Shown: positions 18,007 to 27,539, numbered from the stretch's first letter. The stretch is DNA of 64,000 nucleotides from Paracoccus aestuarii (GCF_028553885.1 NZ_CP067169.1:62001-126000); one strand, 5' to 3'. Made by a program: numbers and translations. Notes: generated from the letters alone by a model not told the origin.

Positions 18007-19371
18007 TCAGGCCCCCGCCACGGTCATGCCGTCGACCAGCAGGCTGGGCACCTCGGTCCCGCGCCATGGCAGGGCGTCATCGGCGGGGATGATGGTCATC
18101 AGCATGTCGCGCAGATTGCCCGCGATGGTGCATTCGTTGACCGGCCAGGCGATGCGCCCGTTCTCGACCCAGAAGCCCGCGGCGCCGCGCGAATAATCCC
18201 CGGTCGTGCCGTTGATGGATGCCCCCAGCATCGAGGTGACCACCAGCCCGCGCCCCATCCGCGCGATCAGGTCGTCGCGGCTGGCCGTGCCGGGGGTCAG
18301 GATGGTGTTGCCATGGCTGGGCGATGGCGCCGCCGCCAGGCCGCGCGCCGCCGATCCGGTGCTGTCCATGCCCAGCTTGCGCGCCGTGGCCAGATCCAGC
18401 GTCCAGCCCTGAAGAACGCCGTCCGCGACGATGGCGCGGCGCCGGGTCGGCAGGCCCTCGGCATCGAAGAGGCGCGACGAGGGGTAGCGCGGGCGCAGCG
18501 GATCCTCGGTCAGGGACAGGCCCGCTGGCAGGACCGGCTGGCCCAGCTCGCGCCGCAGCCAGCTGGCCCCGCGCGCCACCGCCGATCCGTTCACCGCCGC
18601 CAGCAGATGCCCGATCAGCGATGCCGAGACGCGGCGGTCGAACAGGATCGGAAAGGCCCCGGTCGGCGGGCGGCGCGCGCCCGCCCGTTCCAGCGTGCGT
18701 TCCGCGGCCAGCAGGCCGATCTGGCGCGGGTCGGGCAGATCGGCAGCAAAGACGCGGCTTTCCCCGGCATAGTCGCGCTCCATCCCCAGGCCCTCGCCGG
18801 TGATGGCGATGACGGACAGGGAATGGCCGGTGCGCGCATAGCCGCCCGAAAACCCGTTCGAGGCGGCCAGCCACATGCGACGGCGGCTATAGGCGGCCTG
18901 GGCGGCCTCGACCTGGGTGATGCCCGCGACGGACAGGGCGGCGGCCTCGGCCTCCAGCGCCATGGCCTCCAGCGCGGCGGGGTCGGGTTCGGGGCCGGGT
19001 TCGGCGATGTCGAGCCCTTGGGCGTCGCGCCGGTCCGACAGCTGGCCGGGATCGGCCAGGCCCAGGGTGTCGTCCACCGGCGCCTCGCGCGCCATGGCGA
19101 CGGCGCGTTCGGCCATCTGGGCGATCGCCTCCGCGCCGTGATCCGACGATGACACCGCCGCCTGCCGCCCGCCCAGAAGGACGCGCAGGCCGATCTCGAT
19201 CCCCTCGGCGCGTTCGGCCTGTTCCAAGGCGCCGCCGCGCACATCCAGGCTGACCGAGCGGCCGTCGATGGCCAGCGCGTCGGCCTGGTCGGCCCCGGCC
19301 TTGCGGGCGGCGGCGACCAGCGCCTCGGCCAGGCGCGGCAGGCGGTCGGGGTCGTTCTGGGCGTCTGGCAT
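18007..19371 (-). CDS. pmbA: TldD/PmbA-family metalloprotease-like protein (PmbA type)
   Basis: 454 residues. Recognisable PmbA landmarks are the N-terminal ADALAIDG...S...VRGG..EQAER region, PTGAFPILFDRRV, and the C-terminal INGTTGDYSRGAAGFWVENG. TldD and PmbA (TldE) form a heterodimer that degrades unfolded peptides and processes microcin/PQQ-like peptides; the metal site is on TldD, and no HExxxH motif is seen here, as expected for PmbA. tldD is not in this window. It is co-directional with and overlaps the CysQ-like gene. Confidence 0.9.
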   Translation of the reverse strand: MPDAQNDPDRLPRLAEALVAAARKAGADQADALAIDGRSVSLDVRGGALEQAERAEGIEIGLRVLLGGRQAAVSSSDHGAEAIAQMAERAVAMAREAPVDDTLGLADPGQLSDRRDAQGLDIAEPGPEPDPAALEAMALEAEAAALSVAGITQVEAAQAAYSRRRMWLAASNGFSGGYARTGHSLSVIAITGEGLGMERDYAGESRVFAADLPDPRQIGLLAAERTLERAGARRPPTGAFPILFDRRVSASLIGHLLAAVNGSAVARGASWLRRELGQPVLPAGLSLTEDPLRPRYPSSRLFDAEGLPTRRRAIVADGVLQGWTLDLATARKLGMDSTGSAARGLAAAPSPSHGNTILTPGTASRDDLIARMGRGLVVTSMLGASINGTTGDYSRGAAGFWVENGRIAWPVNECTIAGNLRDMLMTIIPADDALPWRGTEVPSLLVDGMTVAGA

Positions 19372-19398
19372 CGCGATGTTCCGTGGGTATGAAGGATC

Positions 19399-19427
19399 GG
19401 GGCCGGGGCGGCGATCGCCCCGGCCCC
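19399..19427 (-). terminator. Hairpin between DUF2125 gene and pmbA
   Basis: Perfect 12-bp stem (GGGGCCGGGGCG / CGCCCCGGCCCC) with loop GCGAT, 17 bp past the DUF2125 stop and 28 bp before the pmbA start. No T-tract. It probably ends or stabilises the DUF2125 transcript. Confidence 0.55.
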
Positions 19428-19443
19428 GCGTCATGTCAGCCGA

Positions 19444-21021
19444 TCACTGGATCTGCTGGCCGTTGGCGAAGATCGAGCCGCCCTCGCGGAACTCGATCTC
19501 GGTCTGCAGGCGGTCGGGGTCGCCATCCACGGGACGGGCGAACATCGCCATCATCATGCGCGGCCCCATCAGCTGGTCCTGGGGCAGGACGCCCATCTGG
19601 ACCAGCCGGTCCAGAAGGCCGTTGATGCCCGCGAAATTGCCCGTCAGGCTGCCCACCGGCTGGCTGGGATCGTCGCCGAAGGTCAGCGCGCCCGACAGAT
19701 CCGCACTGGCGCCCAGGGCGGCCAGCGACAGGTCGTTGATCGTCAGGCTGCGCGGCAGCAGCGGCACGGGCGGGGCCTCCTGCGGATCGGCATCGGCCTC
19801 GGGTTCGGTGTCGAGGAAGTTGCGCGTGACCAGCGCCTCGCCCGACAGATCGACGGTCAGGCTGGCCGGGTCGCGGGGCAGGGCGGTTTCGGGGTCCAGC
19901 GCCGCCCAGACCTCGTCATCCAGCATCAGCCCGTCCAGGACATAGCGCAGCGCGAAGGGCTGGGCCTCGTCCCCGGCCAGGACCGGCATGCTCAGCAGAA
20001 AGCGGTTCTCGCGCGCGGCATAGGCGATGGGAAAGGGCATGTCGCTGGAGGTGATGCGCGTCCGGATGTCGGTCAGGCCGCCCTCGTAGGACAGGCCCTC
20101 GGCACCGATGCCGATGGCCAGGCTGCCCGATGCGGCCTCGAAGCTGCCGGCGCTGTCCCGCTGTTCGCCATCGGCCATCCGGCTGGTCGCGGTGAAGCTG
20201 CCGCTGGTCGCGCCCATGCCCACCGTGCCGCCCGCGGCGAAACCCGCCTGCAGCGCCTCGGAGGGGCGGTTGTTGAAATCGGTCTGGCCCGCGGGGCTGT
20301 TGCCCTGACCCTCGATCTCCAGATCGGCGATGGTGAATTCGGCGGTGAAGCGGTCCGTGCCCCCAGCCTCGCCGTCAGCCTCGCCGTCCTCGCCCTCGAC
20401 ATCCGAGGGGCCGGCGGCGGCGATGTTCATGGTCAGCTGGTCGGCACGGCCGGTATAGGTCTGGGCGCTGGCCCCGTCATCGCCGGTGGTGACGCTCTGC
20501 GATCCGGTGACATTGGTCAGGGTCGCGTTCAGCGGCACCTCGTTCTCGTCGTCCAGGGCGCGGCCCTGCAGGGTCATGCTGGGCATGACATAGTCGTGGC
20601 GCATGTCCTGGGGCGTGCCCGAGGACAGGGTCTCGTTGCCGGGCGCGTCCATGGTCAGGGCAAACCCGGCCGGGCCGCCCTCGGCGTCGCGGTTGCGCAT
20701 CTCCAGCAGCATCTGGCCCTCGATCACCGAACGCACCGTGCCGTCGCCCACCGGCATCAGGTCGATGCGGGGCATGGTGAAGGCCATGTCGGGGGCGTCC
20801 TGGCCATCGGCCTGGCTGCGCAGGACCACGTCGGTCAGGCTGAGCGCCTGGTCCGAGGCATCCTCGGCGCCGACATCGACCTGATAGCCCATCTGCTCAT
20901 AGCTGCTGCGCAGGTTCTGCCAGACTTCGGCGGGGGTGACATCGGCCAGGGCGGGGCCCGCCGCCAGGATCAGGGCCAGTGCGGAACTGGCCAAGGCCGT
21001 GGTTGCATGGGGACGGTTCAT
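19444..21021 (-). CDS. DUF2125 secreted protein
   Basis: 525 residues. A signal peptide is clear (ALASSALALILAAGPALA, cleaved near residue 27). The rest is rich in beta-strand-like, acidic sequence, with an insert of Glu/Asp/Gly repeats (EGEDGEADGEAGG, around residue 210). It matches the DUF2125 family of periplasmic alphaproteobacterial proteins, function unknown. AAGGT lies upstream of the ATG. It is divergent from the enoyl-CoA hydratase gene across 76 bp. Confidence 0.82.
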   Translation of the reverse strand: MNRPHATTALASSALALILAAGPALADVTPAEVWQNLRSSYEQMGYQVDVGAEDASDQALSLTDVVLRSQADGQDAPDMAFTMPRIDLMPVGDGTVRSVIEGQMLLEMRNRDAEGGPAGFALTMDAPGNETLSSGTPQDMRHDYVMPSMTLQGRALDDENEVPLNATLTNVTGSQSVTTGDDGASAQTYTGRADQLTMNIAAAGPSDVEGEDGEADGEAGGTDRFTAEFTIADLEIEGQGNSPAGQTDFNNRPSEALQAGFAAGGTVGMGATSGSFTATSRMADGEQRDSAGSFEAASGSLAIGIGAEGLSYEGGLTDIRTRITSSDMPFPIAYAARENRFLLSMPVLAGDEAQPFALRYVLDGLMLDDEVWAALDPETALPRDPASLTVDLSGEALVTRNFLDTEPEADADPQEAPPVPLLPRSLTINDLSLAALGASADLSGALTFGDDPSQPVGSLTGNFAGINGLLDRLVQMGVLPQDQLMGPRMMMAMFARPVDGDPDRLQTEIEFREGGSIFANGQQIQ

Positions 21022-21097
21022 CACGGATACCTTTCGCAAACCTCGCATTCGCCCAAAGTCCTGACATAGTGGCGGGAAAAGGGAAAGGGAACATATC

Positions 21098-21739
21098 GTG
21101 ATCCGCTGCCGCCATGACGACGGGCTGACCCTGCTGACCATCGACCGGCCCGACAAGGCCAATTCCCTGACCGGGGCGATGCTGCGCGATCTGATCGACG
21201 CGCTGGCCGATGCGGCGCGCCTGCGCAGCCGGGCGCTGATCCTGACGGGGACAGGGAGGGTCTTTTCCGCCGGGGCCGATCTGGACGAGGCGCGGGCGGG
21301 TCTGGCCACGGCCCCCGAATGGGACGCGCTGTCATCGGCGATCGACCGCCTGCCCGCGCTGACGGTCGCGGCGCTGAACGGCACGCTGGCGGGCGGGGCC
21401 TTCGGCATGGCGCTGGCCTGCGACCTGCGCCTGGCGGTGCCGGAGGCGCGGTTCTTCTATCCGGTGATGCGTTTGGGGTTCCTGCCGCAGCCCGCCGATC
21501 CGGCGCGGCTGGCGGCGCTGGTCGGTCCGGCGCGGGCGCGGATGATCCTGATGGCGGGCGCGCGGATCGAGGCGCCCGAGGCCCTGTCATGGGGCCTGGT
21601 GGACCGCATCGTCGCTCAGCCCGACCTGATGGAGACCGCGCAGACGCTGACCGCCGATGCACTGGCGGCATCGGCGGATCATGTGGCGGCGATCAAGGAA
21701 ATGACGCGCGGCGGTCAGAGGCCTGCTACAGTGAAATAG
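21098..21739 (+). CDS. Enoyl-CoA hydratase/isomerase (crotonase) family protein
   Basis: 213 residues, GTG start preceded by AGGGAAAGGGAA. The crotonase oxyanion-hole motifs are present: FSAGADLDE (about 57-65) and NGTLAGGAFGMALACDLRLA (about 92-111). At 213 residues it is shorter than the usual ~260. Glu residues normally found after the second motif are replaced by PEARFFYP, so hydratase activity is not assured and an isomerase or thioesterase role is possible. It stands alone and converges with the next gene with a 25-bp overlap. Confidence 0.82.
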   Translation: MIRCRHDDGLTLLTIDRPDKANSLTGAMLRDLIDALADAARLRSRALILTGTGRVFSAGADLDEARAGLATAPEWDALSSAIDRLPALTVAALNGTLAGGAFGMALACDLRLAVPEARFFYPVMRLGFLPQPADPARLAALVGPARARMILMAGARIEAPEALSWGLVDRIVAQPDLMETAQTLTADALAASADHVAAIKEMTRGGQRPATVK

Positions 21740-22125
21740 GTATCCACGCCCTCGTCGTCGGAATAGCCGACGCCGCTGGCGATGATGCAGCTGGTCTCGT
21801 TGTCGCGGGGCGCGACCAAGGTCCAGGTGCCCAGTAGGTCCGACCCCCACAGTTCGGTGCCTTGGGCGCCGGCGGTCTCGATCGGCTCCTCGCCGAAATC
21901 ATGGCTGAGGGTGAAGGCGATCTCGAAATCGTCGGCGCAATAGGGCTGGTCGTCGATGGCCACCTCGGACAGGGGCATGTCGCGGATGTCCTGCAGCAGG
22001 GTGGCGGGTTCGACGCCCTCCATCGCACTCCAGGCCTGGACGGGCTGCGCGGCGGCGGGCAGGGTTCCCAGCAGCGCGACGGCGCCGGCCAGGCCAAGGC
22101 GAACGATGCGGTCTGCGCGGGTCAT
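21715..22125 (-). CDS. Small secreted hypothetical protein
   Basis: 136 residues. A signal peptide is visible (LGLAGAVALLGTLPAAAQ, cleaved about residue 26). The mature part is acidic with two cysteines (PYCADD and SCIIAS), which could form a disulfide in the periplasm. I do not recognise a family. It reads towards the enoyl-CoA hydratase and overlaps its end by 25 bp. Confidence 0.7.
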   Translation of the reverse strand: MTRADRIVRLGLAGAVALLGTLPAAAQPVQAWSAMEGVEPATLLQDIRDMPLSEVAIDDQPYCADDFEIAFTLSHDFGEEPIETAGAQGTELWGSDLLGTWTLVAPRDNETSCIIASGVGYSDDEGVDTYFTVAGL

Positions 22126-22219
22126 GGTCGTGGTCCTTCCTTGCGAATTGCAGGGAAAAACGCGGATTTCGCCCGTGGGGTTCCCTGTTCGTGCCGGGAC
22201 GCTGCGTTGCGCGGGGCGC

Positions 22220-23620
22220 CTAGGCCCAGTTCCGGGCCAGGATCAGCCGCGCCTCCAGCCCTGATTCCGCGCGGTGGAATTCCAGCCGTCCGCCATGCTG
22301 GGCGGCGATGGTGGACACGATCGCCAGGCCCAGCCCGACCCCCCCGGCGGTCCCTGCATTGGGACCGCGCTGAAAGGCCCCGGTCAGACGCTCCATGTCG
22401 TCGCGGGTCAGGACCGATCCGCGATCGGTGACGGCGATCCAGGCCTCGTCGGCGCTGGCCCCGGTGACGACCTGCGCCTCGCGCCCGTATTTCAGGGCAT
22501 TGTCGATCAGGTTGGTCAGCGCCCGCCTGAGCGCGGTGGGCTGGCCGCGCATCAGCAGCGCCGCCCCGTCCGCCATCGGCCTGCTGGAGGTGCGCGAGAA
22601 CAGCGTCCCCGCACGGGCGGGTGCGGGCGGGGACGGGCGCTGCGTCACCGGCAGGCCCACATCCTGGTAATCGGCGACCACCGCCTCGACCAGCGATGTC
22701 AGGGACAGGCGGCGGAAGGGTTCGGCTCCGATCTCGGCGCGGGTATAGGTCAGCACGCCGTCGATCATGGTCGTCATCTCGTCGATGTCGCGTTCCAGGC
22801 GGCCGCGCAGGGCGTCGTCCTCGATCATCGCGCAGCGAAGGCGCAGGCGGGTGGCGGGGGTGCCCAGGTCATGGCTGACCCCCGACAGGACCAGGGCGCG
22901 GTTCTCCAGCGCGGCGCGGTCCTGGGCGACATAGGCGTTCACCGCCTCGGCGGTCTGGCGCAGCTCGGCCGCGCCGCCGACGGGCAGGGCGGCGTTGCGC
23001 GCCCGGTGATCGCGCAGCGCGGCGGCAAAGGTCGCGAAGGCGCCCGAGACCTCGGCCACCCAGCCCAGCAGCAGGGCCAGCGCCGCCACTGCCAGCCCCG
23101 CCGCCCAGAGCCGCCTGTCCGCGGGCGCCGCGTCGCAGCCCCAGACCTGCGATCCGTCAACCGCCAGCCATGGCCCGTCCCCCGACTGGACGTAGAGCCG
23201 CGGCTGGCTGCAATATTGCGCCAGCGCGCGGGTGACCGACGCCATTCCCGCCGCCTGGCTGCCGCCGCCGAAGCTCTGGACCCCGGCGACGGGATACTGG
23301 ATGTCGGGCGACAGGATGCGGATCTGGATGCGCCGGCCCCGGGTCAGGTCCGGCCGCCCGCCCCCGGTCAGGGTCAGCAGCGTCTGGCGCCAGCCCGATG
23401 GCAGGTCGGGCGCCGCGGCCTGGGGGATCATGCGGATGCCGGGGGGCAGCATGCTGCCGTTCTCCACGCTGTCATGCAGCGCCAGGCCCGCGATATAGGC
23501 CTGGTCCAGATGGGCGCGCCAGGCGGCGTTGCTGGACATCCACAGCCAGACCGCCGCCCCGCCCGCCAGCATCGCCAGGACCACCCACAGGCTGGCCAGC
23601 ATCCGCAGGCTACGGCGCAT
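22220..23620 (-). CDS. Sensor histidine kinase, GtrS/EnvZ-like, probable partner of glucose response regulator
   Basis: 466 residues. Two membrane helices (about 8-30 and 172-195) bracket a ~140-residue periplasmic sensor with two cysteines (QYCSQP, VWGCDA). A HAMP-like segment precedes the H-box SGVSHDLGTPATRLRLR (His about 250), with N-box LTNLIDNALKYG and G-box GGVGLGLAIV. The start at 23620 overlaps the end of the response-regulator gene by 11 bp, so they are coupled. The pair lies opposite a glucose-type ABC importer, like gltR-gtrS next to gtsABCD in Pseudomonas; glucose sensing is inferred from that. Confidence 0.86.
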   Translation of the reverse strand: MRRSLRMLASLWVVLAMLAGGAAVWLWMSSNAAWRAHLDQAYIAGLALHDSVENGSMLPPGIRMIPQAAAPDLPSGWRQTLLTLTGGGRPDLTRGRRIQIRILSPDIQYPVAGVQSFGGGSQAAGMASVTRALAQYCSQPRLYVQSGDGPWLAVDGSQVWGCDAAPADRRLWAAGLAVAALALLLGWVAEVSGAFATFAAALRDHRARNAALPVGGAAELRQTAEAVNAYVAQDRAALENRALVLSGVSHDLGTPATRLRLRCAMIEDDALRGRLERDIDEMTTMIDGVLTYTRAEIGAEPFRRLSLTSLVEAVVADYQDVGLPVTQRPSPPAPARAGTLFSRTSSRPMADGAALLMRGQPTALRRALTNLIDNALKYGREAQVVTGASADEAWIAVTDRGSVLTRDDMERLTGAFQRGPNAGTAGGVGLGLAIVSTIAAQHGGRLEFHRAESGLEARLILARNWA

Positions 23621-24329
23621 CGCGCGCGACCTCGGCCGTCCAGACATAGCCGGTGCCGCGTTCGGTGCGGATCAGCGCGGGGTCGGTCTTTTGCCGCAGG
23701 CGCGTCACCAGCATGTCGATTGCGCGCCCGCCCGATGCGGCGCCCGCGGGCGAATCGCCGTCATCCATCACGGCCGCGATCTCGTCCCGGGTCAGGGGGA
23801 CCAGCGGATTGGCCAGAAAGACCCGCAGCAAGGCGGTTTCCCGCGCCGACAGGCTGACCTGCCAGCCGCCGGGGGCGGTCACCTCGTCATGGCGCGCGTC
23901 ATAGCGCCAGCCGCCGAAGCGCATCACCCCGTCGCGGCGGCGATGCGACAGGCTGGGGGCGCGACCCGCCCGGCGCAGCACCGCGCGGATGCGGGCCAAG
24001 GCCAGGTCGGGGTTGAAGGGCTTGGCGATGTAGTCGTCCGCGCCGACCTCGTATCCGGCCATGCGCTGATGGTCGGCCGACAGCGCGCTGACCATGATGA
24101 TGGGCACGTCCATGGCGCGGCGGATCTCGGCGCAGATCGCCACGCCGTCATCCGCGCCCAGGGACACGTCCAGCAGGATCAGGTCCACCCGCCCCGATGC
24201 CAGCGCCGCCAAGGCGGATGCGCGGCTGTCGGCGCAGGTCACGTGCAGCCCGTGGCGCTGCAGATAGGCGGCCAGCATGGCGGCCATGTCGGCATCGTCT
24301 TCGACCAGCAGGATGCGGTGCAGGCTCAT
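23610..24329 (-). CDS. OmpR-family response regulator, GltR-like
   Basis: 239 residues. The receiver domain has acidic pocket EDD (10-12), phospho-Asp in LILLDVSLG (about residue 54) and Lys in YIAKPF. The C-terminal winged helix (about 135-230) ends with the RGTGYVW signature. AAGGAG lies before the ATG. It is divergent from the ABC substrate-binding gene and overlaps the kinase gene, so its likely target is the importer operon. Confidence 0.9.
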   Translation of the reverse strand: MSLHRILLVEDDADMAAMLAAYLQRHGLHVTCADSRASALAALASGRVDLILLDVSLGADDGVAICAEIRRAMDVPIIMVSALSADHQRMAGYEVGADDYIAKPFNPDLALARIRAVLRRAGRAPSLSHRRRDGVMRFGGWRYDARHDEVTAPGGWQVSLSARETALLRVFLANPLVPLTRDEIAAVMDDGDSPAGAASGGRAIDMLVTRLRQKTDPALIRTERGTGYVWTAEVARDAP

Positions 24330-24373
24330 CGGCGGCTCCTTCCCCGGGGGTTCTAGCACCGGGGCGGGGGTTG

Positions 24374-24488
24374 CGTAACAGTTTGTAACGAATGCCCCGG
24401 AAAACTGGGTTTTGCATGGCTGGACTGCGTTGCGCGCATGGCGGGGGCTTTGGCATTGTGTCGGACACACGCGGATCATCGAATCCGC
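24374..24488. promoter_or_regulatory. Divergent control region: GTAAC direct repeats and two dyads
   Basis: Two GTAAC boxes (24374-24378 and 24385-24389) are spaced 11 bp start to start, one helical turn, as expected for tandem binding of an OmpR-family dimer. Further right, TGTGTC-G-GACACA (24457-24469) is a perfect dyad, and GCGGAT-N6-ATCCGC (24471-24488) forms a small hairpin just before the ribosome site of the importer gene. These are the only notable signals in the 182-bp gap; roles are inferred. Confidence 0.45.
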
Positions 24489-24511
24489 GCGGGAATGATC
24501 TGGGAGGATCC

Positions 24512-25753
24512 ATGAACATGAAATCCGTTCTGGCGGCTTCGACCGCCGTGATGCTGGCCGCGCCCGCCATGGCGAACCCGACGGCCGAGGTGCTGCACTG
24601 GTGGACCTCGGGCGGCGAGGCCCGTTCGGTCGCCGTCCTGCAGGAACAGTTCGCGGCCGAAGGCGGCACCTGGACCGACATGCCCGTGGCCGGCGGCGGC
24701 GGCGATGCCGCGATGACCGCCCTGCGCGCCCGCGTCCTGTCCGGCAACGCCCCCACCGCCGTCCAGCTGAAGGGCCCCGCGATCCAGGAATGGTACGAGG
24801 AGACGGGCTTGGCCGATATCGGCACCGTCGCCGAGGAGAATGGCTGGGACGATGTGCTGCCCGCACAGATCGCCGAGCACATGAAATGCGAGGGCCAGTG
24901 GTGCGCCGCGCCCGTCAACGTGCACCGCGTCAACTGGATCTGGGGCAACAAGCAGATCCTGGACGAGCATGGCATCGAGATGCCCACCACCTGGGAGGAA
25001 TTCAACGCCGCCGCCGAGACGCTGCAGGCGGCGGGCGTCACGCCCCTGGCCCATGGCGGCCAGTCCTGGCAGGACGCGACCGTCTTCGAGACCGTCGTGC
25101 TGGGCCTGGGCGGTCCGGAATTCTTCCAGCAGGCGCTGGTCGATCTGGACCCCGAGGCGCTGACCTCGGACACCATGAAGGCCGTCTTCGACCAGATGCG
25201 CGTGATCCGCGGCCATGTGGACCCGAACTTCTCGGGGCGCGACTGGAACCTGGCCACCGCCATGGTCATGAACGGCGAGGCCGCCTTCCAGGTGATGGGT
25301 GACTGGGCCAAGGGCGAATTCCTGGCCGCCGGCAAGGAGCCGGGCGTCGATTTCGTCTGCGCGCCGACCCCGGGCGAGGGGTTCCTCTACAATGTCGACA
25401 GCTTCGCCTTCTTCGAGCTGAGCGGCCAGGACGCCCAGGACGGCCAGGCCCTGCTGGCCAGCCTGATCATGGGGCCGGAATTCCAGCACACGTTCAACCT
25501 GAACAAGGGCTCGATCCCGGCGCGCACCGACGTGGCGCTGGACGATTTCGACGATTGCGCGAAACAGTCCAATGCCGACATGACGGCGGATGCGGAAAGC
25601 GGCTCGCTGCTGCCCAGCTATGCCCATGGCATGGCGCTGCGCGGCGCGCAGGCGGGTGCGATCACCGATGTGGTGACCGCGCATTTCAACAGCGACATGT
25701 CGTCGGATGACGCCGTGCAGCAGCTGGCCGACGCCGTCGCCAACGCGATGTGA
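24512..25753 (+). CDS. gtsA: Glucose-type ABC transporter substrate-binding protein (GtsA-like)
   Basis: 413 residues with a GGGAGGATCC ribosome site. The signal peptide (residues 1-21, ending AAPAMA) is followed by VLHWWTSGGEA and, further on, GPAIQEW, both typical of Pseudomonas GtsA and related CUT1 glucose/mannose binding proteins. It is a periplasmic receptor for the two permeases and the ATPase that follow. The downstream glucokinase supports glucose as the substrate. A terminator-like hairpin separates it from the permease gene. Confidence 0.9.
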   Translation: MNMKSVLAASTAVMLAAPAMANPTAEVLHWWTSGGEARSVAVLQEQFAAEGGTWTDMPVAGGGGDAAMTALRARVLSGNAPTAVQLKGPAIQEWYEETGLADIGTVAEENGWDDVLPAQIAEHMKCEGQWCAAPVNVHRVNWIWGNKQILDEHGIEMPTTWEEFNAAAETLQAAGVTPLAHGGQSWQDATVFETVVLGLGGPEFFQQALVDLDPEALTSDTMKAVFDQMRVIRGHVDPNFSGRDWNLATAMVMNGEAAFQVMGDWAKGEFLAAGKEPGVDFVCAPTPGEGFLYNVDSFAFFELSGQDAQDGQALLASLIMGPEFQHTFNLNKGSIPARTDVALDDFDDCAKQSNADMTADAESGSLLPSYAHGMALRGAQAGAITDVVTAHFNSDMSSDDAVQQLADAVANAM

Positions 25754-25765
25754 TCACGGCCTGAC

Positions 25766-25804
25766 GACCCCGCGCCCCGGATCGCGGGCGCGGGGTCTTT
25801 CTTT
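25766..25804 (+). terminator. Intercistronic terminator/attenuator between gtsA and gtsB
   Basis: A perfect 12-bp stem (GACCCCGCGCCC / GGGCGCGGGGTC) with an 8-base loop is followed at once by TTTCTTT. It is a textbook intrinsic terminator inside an operon; partial read-through would make much more binding protein than permease, as is common for ABC importers. Confidence 0.8.
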
Positions 25805-25818
25805 GGGGGTTACCGGAA

Positions 25819-26691
25819 ATGGAATGGCTTGAACGCAACGTGCCCAAGCTGGTCTTGGCGCCGTCCTTCGTGGCGATCATGGTCTTCGTCTACGGCTTCA
25901 TCGCCTGGACGGCCTGGATCAGCCTGACGCGATCGCGGCTGATGCCGCGCTACGAGCTGGACGGATTCTCGCAGTATGAGCGGCTGTTCGCCGCCCCGCG
26001 TTGGGACGTGGCGATGAACAACCTGTTCATCTTCGGCGGCCTCTTCATCGTGATCTCGATGGCGATCGGGCTGTTCCTGGCGATTTTTCTGGACCAGAAG
26101 ATCCGCGCCGAGGGCGTGCTGCGCACCATCTATCTCTATCCCATGGCGCTGTCGCTGATCGTGACGGGCACGGCCTGGAAATGGATCCTGAACCCGGGCC
26201 TGGGCATCCAGGAGGCGATCCGGGGCTGGGGCTGGGAAAGCTTCACCTTCGACTGGCTGATCCGCCCGGAGATGGCGATCTATACCATCGTGCTGGCGGC
26301 GGTCTGGCAGGCCTCGGGCTTTGTCATGGCGCTGTTCCTCGCGGGCCTGCGGTCCGTGGACACCGAGATCATCCGCGCCGCCCAAGTGGACGGCATCCCC
26401 ACGCATCGCATCTATTCCGCGATCATCATCCCGACCATGGCGCCGATCTTCCTGTCGGCCTTCATCGTGCTGGCGCATCTGGCCATCAAGGCCTTCGATC
26501 TGGTCATCGCGCTGACCGGCGGCGGCCCCGGCTATGCGACCGACCTGCCCGCGACCTACATGTATGCGATGGCGTTCTCGCGCGGCGATCTGGGCCAGGC
26601 GGCCTCCAGCGCGATGGTCATGATGGGCGTCATCTTCGCCATCGTGGTCCCCTATCTCTACAGCGAATTGAGGCCCCGCAATGACAAGTAA
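25819..26691 (+). CDS. gtsB: Sugar ABC transporter permease, MalF type (GtsB-like)
   Basis: 290 residues with six hydrophobic helices. The cytoplasmic EAA loop that docks to the ATPase is at IRAAQVDGIPTHRIYSAII (about 193-211). This is a CUT1-family inner-membrane permease. Its end overlaps the next permease start by 11 bp. It follows the intercistronic terminator by 14 bp. Confidence 0.92.
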   Translation: MEWLERNVPKLVLAPSFVAIMVFVYGFIAWTAWISLTRSRLMPRYELDGFSQYERLFAAPRWDVAMNNLFIFGGLFIVISMAIGLFLAIFLDQKIRAEGVLRTIYLYPMALSLIVTGTAWKWILNPGLGIQEAIRGWGWESFTFDWLIRPEMAIYTIVLAAVWQASGFVMALFLAGLRSVDTEIIRAAQVDGIPTHRIYSAIIIPTMAPIFLSAFIVLAHLAIKAFDLVIALTGGGPGYATDLPATYMYAMAFSRGDLGQAASSAMVMMGVIFAIVVPYLYSELRPRNDK

Positions 26692-27535
26692 CACCGTCCT
26701 GCGCATCGGGCTTTACGGGATGCTGATCCTGTTCGCCCTGTTCTATCTGATGCCGCTTTTCGTCATGCTGACCACCTCGCTGAAAAGCCTGGAGGAGATC
26801 CGCACCGGCAGCCTGCTGGCCCTGCCGCGCCAGATCACCTTCGCCCCCTGGATCGAGGCCTGGTCCACCGCCTGCGCGGGCACCCAGTGCGAAGGCCTGC
26901 GCCCGTTCTTCTGGAATTCGGTGCTGATGGCGGTGCCGGCGGTGATGATCTCGACCGTGGTGGGGGCGCTGAACGGCTATGTCTTCGCGCAATGGCGCTT
27001 CAAGGGCGCGAACCTGTTCTTTGCGATGATCCTGTTCGGCTGCTTCATCCCGTTCCAGGTCGTGCTGCTGCCCATGGCGCAGATGCTGGGCCTGATGGGG
27101 CTGGCGGGCACCATTCCGGGGCTGATCTTCGTCCATGTGATCTACGGCATCGGCTTCACGACGCTGTTCTTCCGCAACTACTATGTCACCATCCCGCAGG
27201 AGCTGGTCCGCGCGGCCAAGGTCGACGGGGCGGGGTTCTTCCGCATCTTCTGGTCGATCTTCCTGCCGATCTCGCTGCCGATCATCACCGTCTCGGTCAT
27301 CTGGCAGTTCACGCAGATCTGGAACGACTTCCTGTTCGGCGTGTCGTTCAGCGGGGCGGGCAGCCAGCCCGTGACCGTGGCGCTGAACAACATCGTCAAC
27401 TCCACCACCGGCGTGAAGGCCTACAACGTGGACATGGCGGCTGCGATCATCGCGGCCCTGCCCACGCTGCTGGTCTATGTCGTCGCCGGGAAATACTTCA
27501 TCCGCGGCCTGACCGCCGGTTCCGTGAAAGGGTGA
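26681..27535 (+). CDS. gtsC: Sugar ABC transporter permease, MalG type (GtsC-like)
   Basis: 284 residues with six hydrophobic helices and an EAA loop at VRAAKVDGAGFFRIFWSIF (about 175-193). It pairs with the preceding permease to form the membrane channel. It overlaps that gene by 11 bp and is 4 bp before the ATPase, so all are translated together. Confidence 0.92.
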   Translation: MTSNTVLRIGLYGMLILFALFYLMPLFVMLTTSLKSLEEIRTGSLLALPRQITFAPWIEAWSTACAGTQCEGLRPFFWNSVLMAVPAVMISTVVGALNGYVFAQWRFKGANLFFAMILFGCFIPFQVVLLPMAQMLGLMGLAGTIPGLIFVHVIYGIGFTTLFFRNYYVTIPQELVRAAKVDGAGFFRIFWSIFLPISLPIITVSVIWQFTQIWNDFLFGVSFSGAGSQPVTVALNNIVNSTTGVKAYNVDMAAAIIAALPTLLVYVVAGKYFIRGLTAGSVKG

Positions 27536-27539
27536 TCCC

